Origin: Campylobacterales bacterium
GTDB taxonomy: Bacteria; Campylobacterota; Campylobacteria; Campylobacterales; JALSKU01
Length of the DNA: 22,550 nucleotides
Direction of reading: 5' to 3'
NCBI GenBank assembly: GCA_027023175.1
Contig: JALVWW010000334.1
Location: 1-22,550, forward strand
Of the stretch, positions 13,140-21,419 are shown piece after piece. Position numbers and translations under genes: made by a program. The notes under the pieces are model-generated. The model worked only from the letters and a program-made list of their open reading frames with translations, had not been told where the DNA came from and searched no databases. The number at the start of each line of letters is the position of its first letter. Within the stretch, counting starts at the first letter, position 1.

Positions 13140-14237
13140 AACTGGAAAGAATCCCAAAAACCCTATATCAATTTAAATACCGAATTATATCTCCAACTAA
13201 AACCGTTAAGACTACCTCTTATACTCACAGTTTTACTTATAATGGTTGGAAGTCTTGGATATATGGCGATAGACAATTTTTCATTAATGGATGCCATATA
13301 TCAAACCGGTATAACTTTTACCACGGTTGGCTATGGTGAGATAGCACCTATTTCAGATATGGGACGAATTTTTACCATCACACTTATCATAGTCGGATTT
13401 GGGGTCTTTTCATTTTCAGTCGGTATTCTTATAGAAGTTATAAACAAAGGGGATTTGCTTAGAATCTTAAAGGAGAGAAGTATGTTATATAAAGTTGCAA
13501 GACTAAACAACCATTTTGTAGTTTTTTACCAAAATAATTTCACCATAGAGCTTTCAAAGCAGTTTAGACAAAATCACATCCCTTTTGTTGTTGTAGATGA
13601 AACAAAAAACCTAGAACAAATTGCCATGCAACACTCATATCCATACTATTTACAGGAAGATCCACAATCTACTAATGCCATACTAAAATCTCATCTTTCA
13701 AGTGCAAAAGGAGCCATCTCACTTTCAAGCAATATCGCTGAAAATATTGCAATCATTTCAACTATCAGACTCTATGAAAAAGAGATAAAAAGAAAAAAGC
13801 CTTTTTTGATTATGACTTATGCCAGTAGTGCCGATGATGTTGAAAAACTAAAAAAATTAGGAGCTGACAGTGTAGTATCTCCCGCCAAACTTATGGCTCA
13901 AAGAGTAAGCGCCATAAGTGTCAGACCGGATATGCAAAATATTCTTGAAGAATTTTTATACAAAAAGGATACTCCTTTGGATATTGAAGAGATAAAAGTC
14001 CCTGAATATTCCTGGATAAGGCTTAAAAAGATAAGAGAAGCAAAGTTTAGAAACACTCTTAATGTAAGCATAGTGGGCATCAGAGACAGACATGGCAAAT
14101 TTACTGCCATTCCAAACGGAGACACCCTCATAACAAGCGGTTCGACTCTTCTTGTTGTAGGTTCAAGTAAAAACATTGCTTTGACAAAAAAATATATAAA
14201 CAAAAAACAAAAGCCAACTGAACTAAAGTATAGCTAA
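13113..14237 (+). CDS. kch: Two-TM potassium channel with RCK (TrkA-like) domains, KchA-like
   Basis: 374 residues from a TTG start fixed by an AAGGAGG site 5 nt upstream. TM1 about 34-52, pore helix 56-69, selectivity filter TTVGYGE (70-76), TM2 about 84-108, then RCK-N (129-255) and RCK-C (about 290-362, ending GDTLITSGSTLLVVGS). This is a tetrameric inner-membrane K+ channel with a cytoplasmic gating ring. The RCK-N glycine loop is degenerate: FVVFYQNNFTIELSKQF replaces the usual GxGxxG, so classic NAD binding is unlikely; MthK-type RCKs also lack it. A related channel, HpKchA, is known from H. pylori. argJ follows 10 nt downstream. Confidence 0.93.
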   Translation: MLSKIKHLLNWKESQKPYINLNTELYLQLKPLRLPLILTVLLIMVGSLGYMAIDNFSLMDAIYQTGITFTTVGYGEIAPISDMGRIFTITLIIVGFGVFSFSVGILIEVINKGDLLRILKERSMLYKVARLNNHFVVFYQNNFTIELSKQFRQNHIPFVVVDETKNLEQIAMQHSYPYYLQEDPQSTNAILKSHLSSAKGAISLSSNIAENIAIISTIRLYEKEIKRKKPFLIMTYASSADDVEKLKKLGADSVVSPAKLMAQRVSAISVRPDMQNILEEFLYKKDTPLDIEEIKVPEYSWIRLKKIREAKFRNTLNVSIVGIRDRHGKFTAIPNGDTLITSGSTLLVVGSSKNIALTKKYINKKQKPTELKYS

Positions 14238-14247
14238 AGGATATAAA

Positions 14248-15435
14248 ATGTTTGAAATCATTTCGCTAAAAAACGGTATAGATAATGTAGAAGGATTTTT
14301 TACCAATGCAACAAATGCGGGACTGAAAAACAATGAGTATGATTTGGCTTTCATAAGAAGTGACACATTATGTGATGTATCGGCAGTTTTCACTACCAAC
14401 CGTTTTGCTGCCGCACCCATAAAATATTTTAAAAAATACCCAAAAAATTTTAAAACAAATTTTATACTTATAAATTCAAAAAATGCCAATGCAATGACTT
14501 CCAAAGAGGGAATTGAAGATATAGAAGATATACTCGAATATACAAAACAAAAAGATAGCGCTATCACCAATCCCATAATGAGCTCAACAGGTGTCATAGG
14601 ATACAGACTTCCTAAAGAAAAAATAAAAAAAGCAATAAATGATTTTGACTTTTCATCTAAAAACAGCAATGCAGCCGCAAATGCCATACTGACAACCGAT
14701 ACTTTCAAGAAAGAGCTGTGTTTTAAAGTGGTTTTAAACAGTGGTGACACATTTCATATAGCCGCCATTTGCAAAGGCGCAGGCATGATAAATCCGGCAA
14801 TGGCTACAATGCTCTGTTTTATAGTAACGGATGCCGATATTCCAAAAAGCGATATGGATGAACTGCTTAAAAATGCAGTTAATAACTCTTTTAATAAAAT
14901 AAGTGTTGATGGGGATACCTCTACAAATGATACAGTAATGCTTTTGTCCAATAAAAAAAGCGGTGCTTATGACAAACTTGCTTTCAAAACTGCACTTGAT
15001 ACTTTGACAAAAGAGTTGGCACTTTTGATACTAAAAGATGGTGAAGGCTCCAATAAAGTAGTAGCCTTTGAAGTTAAAAATGCAGCCTCTTTAAGTGATG
15101 CCAAAAAGGCTGCTTCTATGCTCAGTAATTCACTACTTGTTAAAACAGCACTCTTTGGGGAAGATCCAAACTGGGGAAGAATAGGCTCTACTATAGGTGC
15201 TAGCGGCATACAATGTGATGAGGATAAACTTGTCATAAAATATGACGACTTGGTTGTATATGAAAACGGTAAAAACAAAATGGATGAAGAAGTTGAAAAA
15301 AAAGCTGTCAAAATATTACAACAAGATAGCTTTAAAATATGTTGTGATTTAAATATAGGTGATTTTAACGATATGGCATACGGGTGTGATTTGAGCTATG
15401 AATATGTAAAAATCAATGCCGATTACAGAACATAA
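14248..15435 (+). CDS. argJ: Glutamate N-acetyltransferase / ornithine acetyltransferase
   Basis: 395 residues. Recycles the acetyl group from N-acetylornithine to glutamate in arginine synthesis; some members also use acetyl-CoA. The proenzyme cleaves itself between A186 and T187 in GMINPAMATML, giving alpha and beta chains with Thr187 as nucleophile. Other family marks: SSTGVIG (oxyanion hole, 112-118), SVDGDTSTNDTV, FGEDPNWGRI, and the C-terminal NADYRT. Complete, no odd residues except NPA where PN or APN is commoner. AAGG overlaps the channel stop codon region, with 10 nt between the genes, so it is co-transcribed with kch. Confidence 0.96.
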   Translation: MFEIISLKNGIDNVEGFFTNATNAGLKNNEYDLAFIRSDTLCDVSAVFTTNRFAAAPIKYFKKYPKNFKTNFILINSKNANAMTSKEGIEDIEDILEYTKQKDSAITNPIMSSTGVIGYRLPKEKIKKAINDFDFSSKNSNAAANAILTTDTFKKELCFKVVLNSGDTFHIAAICKGAGMINPAMATMLCFIVTDADIPKSDMDELLKNAVNNSFNKISVDGDTSTNDTVMLLSNKKSGAYDKLAFKTALDTLTKELALLILKDGEGSNKVVAFEVKNAASLSDAKKAASMLSNSLLVKTALFGEDPNWGRIGSTIGASGIQCDEDKLVIKYDDLVVYENGKNKMDEEVEKKAVKILQQDSFKICCDLNIGDFNDMAYGCDLSYEYVKINADYRT

Positions 15436-15458
15436 TACGATATTAATCATAAAAAAGA

Positions 15459-15464
15459 TATAAT
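15459..15464 (+). promoter_or_regulatory. -10 box for the YdcH-like gene
   Basis: TATAAT in AAAGATATAATAAC, 30 nt before the ATG at 15495. It gives a short leader of about 24 nt containing AGGAG. Confidence 0.5.
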
Positions 15465-15494
15465 AACTAATAATAAATTTACATAGGAGATAAA

Positions 15495-15722
15495 ATGCTA
15501 CACGAATACAGAGATATCGTCAGCAAACTTAAAACTGAGAATGCTCATTTTGCAAAAATATTTGAAAGACACAATGAGCTGGACAAACAAATTACTGAAG
15601 TTGAAGAGGGCAGAGAGCATATGAGTGATTTTGAACTTGACAAGTTAAAAAAAGAGAAACTAGCCCTTAAAGATGAAGCCTATGCGATGATACTTGCATA
15701 CAAAAAAGAGCACAATCTTTAA
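15495..15722 (+). CDS. YdcH/DUF465 family small coiled-coil protein
   Basis: 75 residues. Matches DUF465 (YdcH): opening MLHEYRDIVSKLKTENAHFAKIF with a following HNELDKQI, and a middle DFELDKLKKEKLALKDE, all one helical hairpin rich in Lys and Glu. No enzyme residues; function of the family is not settled. An AGGAG site lies 6 nt before the ATG. It has its own -10 box and ends at a terminator. In Campylobacter, as I recall, a DUF465 gene is also close to rpmB. Confidence 0.85.
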   Translation: MLHEYRDIVSKLKTENAHFAKIFERHNELDKQITEVEEGREHMSDFELDKLKKEKLALKDEAYAMILAYKKEHNL

Positions 15723-15740
15723 TCCGTTTTTGATATATTT

Positions 15741-15763
15741 GAGGGGCCTAAAGCTCCTCTTTT
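15741..15763 (+). terminator. Intrinsic terminator after the YdcH-like gene
   Basis: Stem GAGGGGC (15741-15747) with GCTCCTC (15753-15759), seven pairs including one G-U, loop CTAAA, followed by TTTT. The right part overlaps the last codons and stop of the convergent glycosylase gene. Confidence 0.65.
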
Positions 15764-16386
15764 GCGTATTCCACTATCTTGCCGTGAAACCTGGCAAATA
15801 TTTCATCAATAGGTTTTTCTTCGCCATAAATTTTCCATATTTTTTCAAGATTATTCAGTATCCCGCTTTCACACCACTCTTTAAGCTCATCATACTCTTC
15901 AAATTCATAGCCAAATTTTTTAACGACTTTCGCGGTATAGTTATCTACCGGCAAGACTTCTCTTTTACAAGCATAACAGAGTATGCTGTCACTACTCTCT
16001 TTTCCCAAGCCTTTTTGAGCCAAAAGCCAATCTCTATCTACCTCATTTTGAAAAACTTCAAAACTTCCAAAGTCTCTCAAGATATTATTTGAAAGCAGTT
16101 TAAGCCTTTTTGCTTTTGTGTTGTAAAAGCCGCTTGGCTTTATAAGAGTTGCCAACAGTTTGGTATCACAGGTTGCCAAAGATTCTAAATCCAAGAGATT
16201 ACTCTTTTTTAAATTATCAAGAGCCTTTTCAACTTTTTGCCATTTGGTCTGTTGGGTCAAAATGGCTCCGACAACTACTTCAAAAGTGGCACTGTTTGGC
16301 CACCATAGAGGGTCACGAAGCTCTTTTAGATATCCTTTTTTCACTTTTAAAAACTCAAATAACTCAAAACTGTCACTTATTTGCAT
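15748..16386 (-). CDS. magIII: HhH-GPD DNA glycosylase, MagIII-like (3-methyladenine)
   Basis: 212 residues. Endonuclease III-fold base-excision enzyme: FEVVVGAILTQQTKWQKVEK is the usual ILTQQT helix, GFYNTKAKRLK follows, then the helix-hairpin-helix LLAQKGLGKESSDSILCYA and catalytic Asp148 in LPVDNYTAKVV. The four-cysteine iron-sulfur loop of Nth/MutY is absent from the C-terminus, which instead ends IFARFHGKIVEYAKEEL. GKESSD in the hairpin and this ending match my memory of H. pylori MagIII, which removes 3-methyladenine. A plain Nth is less likely. Its AGGGAG ribosome site is formed by the last codons of ymdB; the gap is 3 nt. Confidence 0.8.
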   Translation of the reverse strand: MQISDSFELFEFLKVKKGYLKELRDPLWWPNSATFEVVVGAILTQQTKWQKVEKALDNLKKSNLLDLESLATCDTKLLATLIKPSGFYNTKAKRLKLLSNNILRDFGSFEVFQNEVDRDWLLAQKGLGKESSDSILCYACKREVLPVDNYTAKVVKKFGYEFEEYDELKEWCESGILNNLEKIWKIYGEEKPIDEIFARFHGKIVEYAKEEL

Positions 16387-16389
16387 AAT

Positions 16390-17199
16390 TTACTCCCTAA
16401 AAGCTTCTGTAGTTATCATTTCATCTCTATCATCATAAATCTTTATCTTTTTAGCCTCTGTACACTTACCCCTGGTCATATCCAAAACAACCATTTGAAA
16501 AATCTTTTTACAGCTTTTTGGAATATCAAAAGATGATGAATAGCCAATGGTAAACCTTTGCAAAGGCTCTTTATCATTCATTCCTATCACTCCGTCTCTA
16601 CATCCGCTAAGGCCCACATCGCTTACATAAAATGTTTCATTTTCTATCACCATATCATCTGTACCGATATGTGTATGAGTTCCGCATATCGCACTAACCT
16701 CACCTCTTAACATACAAAAAAGAGCCCTTTTTTCACTTGTAGCTTCAGCATGAAAATCTATAAATATATTTTCTATATTGTTTTCTTTTAACTCTTTTAC
16801 AATTTCCTGGATACTCAAAAAAGGATTGTTTACCATTGGCATAGTAAAATATCCCATAAGGTTGACAACAGCCAGCTTCTCATTTGCCACATCAAACAGT
16901 TCTACACCGCGTCCGGGAGTGATGTCCGGATAATTTAAAGGCCTGAGCACTGCTATATCGTTTAGAAGTGGAATTATATCTTTTTTATCCCATATATGGT
17001 TACCTCCTGTTATCACATCAATCCCATATCCAAAAAGTTCATCTGCATTTTTTTTACTCAGTCCAAACCCGTGACTGGCATTTTCTCCGTTTGCTATGAC
17101 AAAATCAAGCCCAAACTCCTCTCTTAAACGACCAAGATGTTTTTTTATCATCTCCCTTCCAGGCTTCCCAACAATATCCCCAATAAATCCTACCTTCAT
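16390..17199 (-). CDS. ymdB: YmdB-family metallophosphoesterase
   Basis: 269 residues. Belongs to the TIGR00282/YmdB family of dinuclear-metal phosphodiesterases; the B. subtilis member hydrolyses cyclic nucleotides and affects sporulation and biofilm choices. All ligands are at the family positions: D8 (FIGDIVGKPGR), E39 and N40 (NGENAS), N67 and H68 (GGNHIWD), H150 (DFHAEATSEK), H175 and H177 (GTHTHIGTDD). Cytoplasmic, single domain, full length. GAAGGA precedes the ATG inside a TTTTAGG heptamer array that also contains the mfd stop codon. It sits in the mfd transcript and is followed at once by the glycosylase gene. Confidence 0.93.
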   Translation of the reverse strand: MKVGFIGDIVGKPGREMIKKHLGRLREEFGLDFVIANGENASHGFGLSKKNADELFGYGIDVITGGNHIWDKKDIIPLLNDIAVLRPLNYPDITPGRGVELFDVANEKLAVVNLMGYFTMPMVNNPFLSIQEIVKELKENNIENIFIDFHAEATSEKRALFCMLRGEVSAICGTHTHIGTDDMVIENETFYVSDVGLSGCRDGVIGMNDKEPLQRFTIGYSSSFDIPKSCKKIFQMVVLDMTRGKCTEAKKIKIYDDRDEMITTEAFRE

Positions 17200-17234
17200 C
17201 CTTAATCCTTCACCCTAAAACCTAAAACCTAAAT
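17200..17234 (-). repeat. TTTTAGG heptamer array in the mfd-ymdB gap
   Basis: Coding strand ATTTAGG, TTTTAGG, TTTTAGG, then GTGAAGGATTAAGG and the ATG of ymdB. Three near-perfect 7-nt units; the first includes the mfd TAG stop. The gap between the genes consists of the array and the ribosome site. Confidence 0.6.
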
Positions 17235-20189
17235 CCCATCCATCACTGCCCTAATGATATCGTCATCATCTTTACTCTTGGCTTTCAACTCTTTTTTATC
17301 ACCATTTTCAAAAACTATAGTGATGTTTTGCTGATAGTTTGAGATTTGTACAATCCCGGCTTTTACAGCTTTTATTTTGATAGCAATCAAATCCAAGAAC
17401 TGCTTTGTTATCTCATCGATTTTACCAAACCTGTCATACAGCTCCTCTTCTATCTCATACACCTGTGAAAGCTCCTCGCAAAGACCAAGTCTTCTGTAAA
17501 TCTCAAGTCTCAGTCTATCTTCGCTAATATACTCTTCAGTTATATATGCACTTATATTTAGTTTTAAATTGACCTCTTTCTTTTGCAATGTTTTTTTATG
17601 AAGAAGTTCGTTGATATTTTCTTCAAGCAGTCTAAGATACTGAGTATAGCCTATATTTTTGATATGGCCGCTTTGGGCCTTTCCTATAAGATTTCCTCCA
17701 CCTCTTATCTCCAAGTCATGATAAGCCAAAACCGAACCACTGCCAAGAAAAGAGTTACTCTCTAGTGCAATGAGCCTTTTTTTGGATATTTCGCTTAAAG
17801 TCTCTTTGTTTTGCACCAAAAGATAACAGTATCCTTCATGTTTGCCTCTACCTACTCTTCCTCTTAACTGATGCAAGTCTGCAATTCCAAACCTGTCTGC
17901 ATTTTCTACAACCATAGAATTGACCCGTGGCATATGAAGTCCTGATTCAACTATGGAGGTGCTAAGAAGCAAGTCATACTTACCCTCTTCAAACTCTATC
18001 ATCTCTTTTTCTATTTGAGCCGAATTTACCTGGGAGTGGAGTGTAAGTATCTTTAAATTTGGCAGAAGTTCCAAAAGAAACTTTTTTCTTTCATTTATGG
18101 TCGCTATTCTGTTATGCACAAAAAATATCTGCCCTCCTCTTCTTAACTCTCTTAAAATTATCTCTTTTATTACAGTCGTATTGAACTCTTTTACAAAAGT
18201 CCTTACTCCTTTTTTTTCAAGCGGAGGAGTTAATATCTGCGAATACTGCTTGATAGAGCTTAGTGCCATATTTAGGCTTCTAGGAATTGGTGTAGCACTC
18301 ATAGAGAGTATATGGACATCTTTTTTGAGATTTTTCAGTTTCTCTTTTTGCTTTACACCAAATTTATGCTCTTCATCAATAATCAAAAGGGCTAATTTTT
18401 TAAACTGTGCGTTAAACAGGGCATGAGTACCCACGCATAGTGAAACTCGTCCATCTTCAAGTCCTTTTAAAGTCTCTTTTTTCTCTTTTGCAGTAACAAA
18501 TCTATCAAGTCTGTAAACATTTATACCAAATTTTTCAAACCTCTCTTTTAAAGTTTGATAGTGTTGATTTGCCAAAAGTGTCGTGGGTGCTACAAAAACA
18601 GCCTGATACCCGCTTTTTACCGTAGCAAATATAGCATTCATAGCAACTTCAGTTTTACCAAAGCCGACATCACCGCTTAAAAGCCTGTCCATAATCCTTC
18701 CCGAGCTTAAATCTTTAAAAATACTTTCTATAGAAGTTTCCTGATCCTCAGTATAGTTGAACCCTGCACTGTTTTGAAAAAGTTTTATCTCAGGAAGATT
18801 TGTATCTATCTTGATACCTTTTTCAAGCTCCCTTTGGGCGGCAGTCTGAACCAACTCTTTTGCTATCTCAAAAAGTTTCTCTTTTACTTTTGCTTTTAAT
18901 TTCGCAAAACTTCCTTTGCCAAGTTTGTCAACAACAGCCAAAGTACCGCTGTCACTTATATATCTATCTATTTTATCTATATTCTCAACCGGTAGCAAAA
19001 GCTTGTCATCATTTTGATACAAAATAGAGATAAAATCTTTTTTCGCACCCAAAACAGTTACATTTTCAAGCCCCTTAAACAGACCGATACCATACTCATC
19101 ATGTACTACATAATCACCCGGCTTTAGCTCATCAAGAACTATTTTACTTATCTTTCTTCTTTTTTTGGAAGCTCTTTTGTTGAGTGATAAGATTATCTCA
19201 TCGCTACTTGCTATATTGATGACAGCATCACTATGAACGATATATTTTTTATACTCTTCTTGCAAAAATGAACTTTTTACAATGGCATCATTGTTTGCTA
19301 AAATTTTTATCTTTTTGTGTGAGTGAAATTCAAGAAGTGCATTTGGATCTATTACTTCTATATCTTTATATGTTTTTGGTTCATCTATTTTAATGCACTC
19401 TTTTTGAATATCAAAAATTTCGGGATAAAAGCTTTTTAACTCCTTAAAATCACTGCTTATATCTTCACAAAGATAACTTTGCATCTTAAGAGGAAACAGT
19501 TCGGCCTTTTCATCCAAAACCCAAAAACCAAGAGAGTTTACATCTTTTACAAAACTGTCACTTTTTAAAGATTGGATTTTTTTAAGAGTGTTTTCATGCT
19601 CATCTTTTGAAAAAGAGAAGTTTGCGGCAGGGATAACAACTAAGTCCAACTCCTCTTTGATACTCTTTTGGGTAATACCGTCAAAGTGCCTGATGCTTTC
19701 AACCTCATCATCAAAAAAGCTTATCCTTATGGGATTGGTTGAATTTAGAGGAAATATATCTAAAATATCTCCTCTAAATGAGACTTCACCCTTTTCCTGA
19801 ACAATGTCAACAAAGCTATACCCCCAATGAAGAAGCTTCTCTTTTAAGTTATTGATATCCACACTATCGGCAAACTCTATAACTATCTCATCAAAAAGCT
19901 CCTCTTTGGGAAGGGGATGTAAAAGTGTCGCAAATGGTGAAATGATTATTTTATTGGATTTTTTATTTTTGTAAAATCTGTTTAATGCTGCAAAAAGTTC
20001 ATCAAACTCATTTTTGTAACTTCTTAAATCCTCACCAAATCCGACTCTTATATCAGGGAAAAGAAAAGTTTCATATCCCAAAAACCTACATACATCATTT
20101 ACATCATGTAGATACTTTGTATCTTTGAGGATAAAAAGCTTTTCTTCTTTAAGAGATGATTTTAAAAATTCATATATTTTAGCTTGCAC
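17229..20189 (-). CDS. mfd: Transcription-repair coupling factor
   Basis: 986 residues. Removes stalled RNA polymerase at lesions and recruits UvrA. Order: UvrB-like N-terminal module without ATPase motifs (about 1-330; GEVSFRGDILDIFP), the RNA-polymerase-interacting domain (about 352-410; LKPGDYVVHDEYGIGLFKGL), the translocase with Walker A GDVGFGKT (506-513), DEEH (605-608), SATPIPRS, and RecG-like motifs ending RGRVGRGKHEGYCYLL, then the C-terminal TRCF domain. Shorter than E. coli Mfd (1148), usual for this phylum. The GTG start overlaps the end of ccmA by 11 nt and has only a weak ribosome site, implying coupling. Confidence 0.97.
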   Translation of the reverse strand: MQAKIYEFLKSSLKEEKLFILKDTKYLHDVNDVCRFLGYETFLFPDIRVGFGEDLRSYKNEFDELFAALNRFYKNKKSNKIIISPFATLLHPLPKEELFDEIVIEFADSVDINNLKEKLLHWGYSFVDIVQEKGEVSFRGDILDIFPLNSTNPIRISFFDDEVESIRHFDGITQKSIKEELDLVVIPAANFSFSKDEHENTLKKIQSLKSDSFVKDVNSLGFWVLDEKAELFPLKMQSYLCEDISSDFKELKSFYPEIFDIQKECIKIDEPKTYKDIEVIDPNALLEFHSHKKIKILANNDAIVKSSFLQEEYKKYIVHSDAVINIASSDEIILSLNKRASKKRRKISKIVLDELKPGDYVVHDEYGIGLFKGLENVTVLGAKKDFISILYQNDDKLLLPVENIDKIDRYISDSGTLAVVDKLGKGSFAKLKAKVKEKLFEIAKELVQTAAQRELEKGIKIDTNLPEIKLFQNSAGFNYTEDQETSIESIFKDLSSGRIMDRLLSGDVGFGKTEVAMNAIFATVKSGYQAVFVAPTTLLANQHYQTLKERFEKFGINVYRLDRFVTAKEKKETLKGLEDGRVSLCVGTHALFNAQFKKLALLIIDEEHKFGVKQKEKLKNLKKDVHILSMSATPIPRSLNMALSSIKQYSQILTPPLEKKGVRTFVKEFNTTVIKEIILRELRRGGQIFFVHNRIATINERKKFLLELLPNLKILTLHSQVNSAQIEKEMIEFEEGKYDLLLSTSIVESGLHMPRVNSMVVENADRFGIADLHQLRGRVGRGKHEGYCYLLVQNKETLSEISKKRLIALESNSFLGSGSVLAYHDLEIRGGGNLIGKAQSGHIKNIGYTQYLRLLEENINELLHKKTLQKKEVNLKLNISAYITEEYISEDRLRLEIYRRLGLCEELSQVYEIEEELYDRFGKIDEITKQFLDLIAIKIKAVKAGIVQISNYQQNITIVFENGDKKELKAKSKDDDDIIRAVMDGI

Positions 20190-20562
20190 TGTCTTTTTTT
20201 GTTAGCTCCAAATTTACACCCTCTTTTTTAAGTTGACTCTCTCCCTCAAAAACAGAGTTTGATTCTATCATCAAATCTTTTGAAACTATTTTTCCCAAAA
20301 TTGTACCGCCCTTTAAAAGCTCTATACTTTCACACTCGGCACTGCCTTCAAAAGTCCCGCTGACTATAAGTTTGCCGGCATTTAGTTCGCCAGTAAAACT
20401 TCCTCCCGCTCCTATGCTTACAATATTGTCCGAGTTTATTTTACCGCCTACTTCACCGTCAATATGAAGTTTGCATTTTAGCTTAAATTCTCCGTCTATT
20501 TTTGTACCTGCTGCGACAAGAGTTGTATTTGATTCTGTATCGCCTTTATCAAAGATTGCCAT
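20179..20562 (-). CDS. ccmA: Bactofilin, CcmA-like cell-shape protein
   Basis: 127 residues. Bactofilin (DUF583) fold: repeated beta-helix turns such as GTKIDGEFKLKCKLHIDGEV, GSFTGELNAGKLIVSGTFEG and GGTILGKI, roughly residues 15-110, with short disordered ends. Forms nucleotide-free filaments that position peptidoglycan hydrolases; in H. pylori CcmA works with Csd1 to give helical shape. ATG at 20562 has a good AGGAG site and lies 67 nt inside the 3' end of the M23 peptidase gene, in another frame. mfd overlaps its end by 11 nt. Context strongly supports the shape role. Confidence 0.93.
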   Translation of the reverse strand: MAIFDKGDTESNTTLVAAGTKIDGEFKLKCKLHIDGEVGGKINSDNIVSIGAGGSFTGELNAGKLIVSGTFEGSAECESIELLKGGTILGKIVSKDLMIESNSVFEGESQLKKEGVNLELTKKDSAS

Positions 20563-21419
20563 TTTACTCTCCTCTCTTTTTTAAATATATAGTCAAAATT
20601 TTTACTGTCCCATTTTGCAAAATAGTATGGATTTAAAAACCTTTGAAGATACATAATACCATAATGCAAATGATGACCCGTTGACAAACCTGTACTACCT
20701 ACCAATCCTATAGTTTGACCTTTTTTTACATATTGGCCGTTTTTTACCAAAACTTTCTTCAAGTGACCATAGAGTGTTTTAAAACCATAGTTATGGTCAA
20801 GAATGATAAGATTGCCGTATCCGCTTCTTTTATGATATCCTGCAAACTCCACAAGTCCGTCGGCAGGTGCAATAACTTTCTCACCCGCTTTTGCCCTTAA
20901 GTCAAGACCGGGATGATACTCTTTCTTTTTCAAAATAGGATGTATTCTCCATCCAAATTTGGAAGCAATACCTTTGTATGGCACCGGAAAACCGTTTGGA
21001 ATATTGGTAAAAAAAAGCTTTCTTTGAAGTGAAGTAATCTTTAAAGTATCAATTCTATTGTCAAGTGTTTCATTGACATCGCTTCTAAGACCCATGGTAT
21101 CTTCAAGATCTGCAATTTTATCGTTTATATTGGATAGTTCTTCTTTTTTTTGTTTTATTTCATCACTTAAACTTTTTACTTTTTGAAAAAGTTTTTTGTT
21201 TTGCTTTAAAAGCTCTTTACTTTGTTTTTCATATACAGTTTTTCTTTTATTGATATCTTTGACTTCATTTGTCAAAAATTTTATATAAAGACCTCCTATG
21301 ATAAAAAGTAGTACAATACAAAGCACAATATATAAAATTACTTTTTTTATTATTTGACTGACGGTATAATGTTTTGAGCCGTTTACATCTGAAATAATTA
21401 CGGTAAGTTTATCTCTCAA
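20496..21419 (-). CDS. csd1: Membrane-anchored M23 endopeptidase, Csd1-like
   Basis: 307 residues. One N-terminal membrane helix (about 25-48), a periplasmic coiled coil (about 54-110), then an M23/LytM domain (about 148-255). Zinc and catalytic residues are complete: HPGLD (H-x3-D), YGHL, and the HLH of GHHLHYG. Predicted D,D-endopeptidase that trims peptidoglycan crosslinks; next to ccmA it corresponds to H. pylori Csd1. That species has a second M23 neighbour (Csd2); none is seen here. The TTG start follows AAAGGA and overlaps the folC stop by 11 nt. The last 22 codons overlap ccmA in another frame. Confidence 0.9.
   Translation of the reverse strand: MRDKLTVIISDVNGSKHYTVSQIIKKVILYIVLCIVLLFIIGGLYIKFLTNEVKDINKRKTVYEKQSKELLKQNKKLFQKVKSLSDEIKQKKEELSNINDKIADLEDTMGLRSDVNETLDNRIDTLKITSLQRKLFFTNIPNGFPVPYKGIASKFGWRIHPILKKKEYHPGLDLRAKAGEKVIAPADGLVEFAGYHKRSGYGNLIILDHNYGFKTLYGHLKKVLVKNGQYVKKGQTIGLVGSTGLSTGHHLHYGIMYLQRFLNPYYFAKWDSKNFDYIFKKERRVKWQSLIKAIQNQIQLLSQQVQK

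Noticed and set aside
14223..14750. Long minus-strand open frame (175 codons) opposite argJ
   Set aside because: It mirrors argJ codons, has no ribosome site and its hydrophobic product is what antisense of Lys/Asn-rich coding sequence gives.
15694..16092. Plus-strand open frame (132 codons) opposite the glycosylase gene
   Set aside because: Antisense shadow of a clear HhH-GPD gene, crossing a terminator, with no ribosome site.
18097..18426. Plus-strand open frame of 109 codons inside mfd
   Set aside because: Fully antisense to the conserved helicase core; no independent signal.
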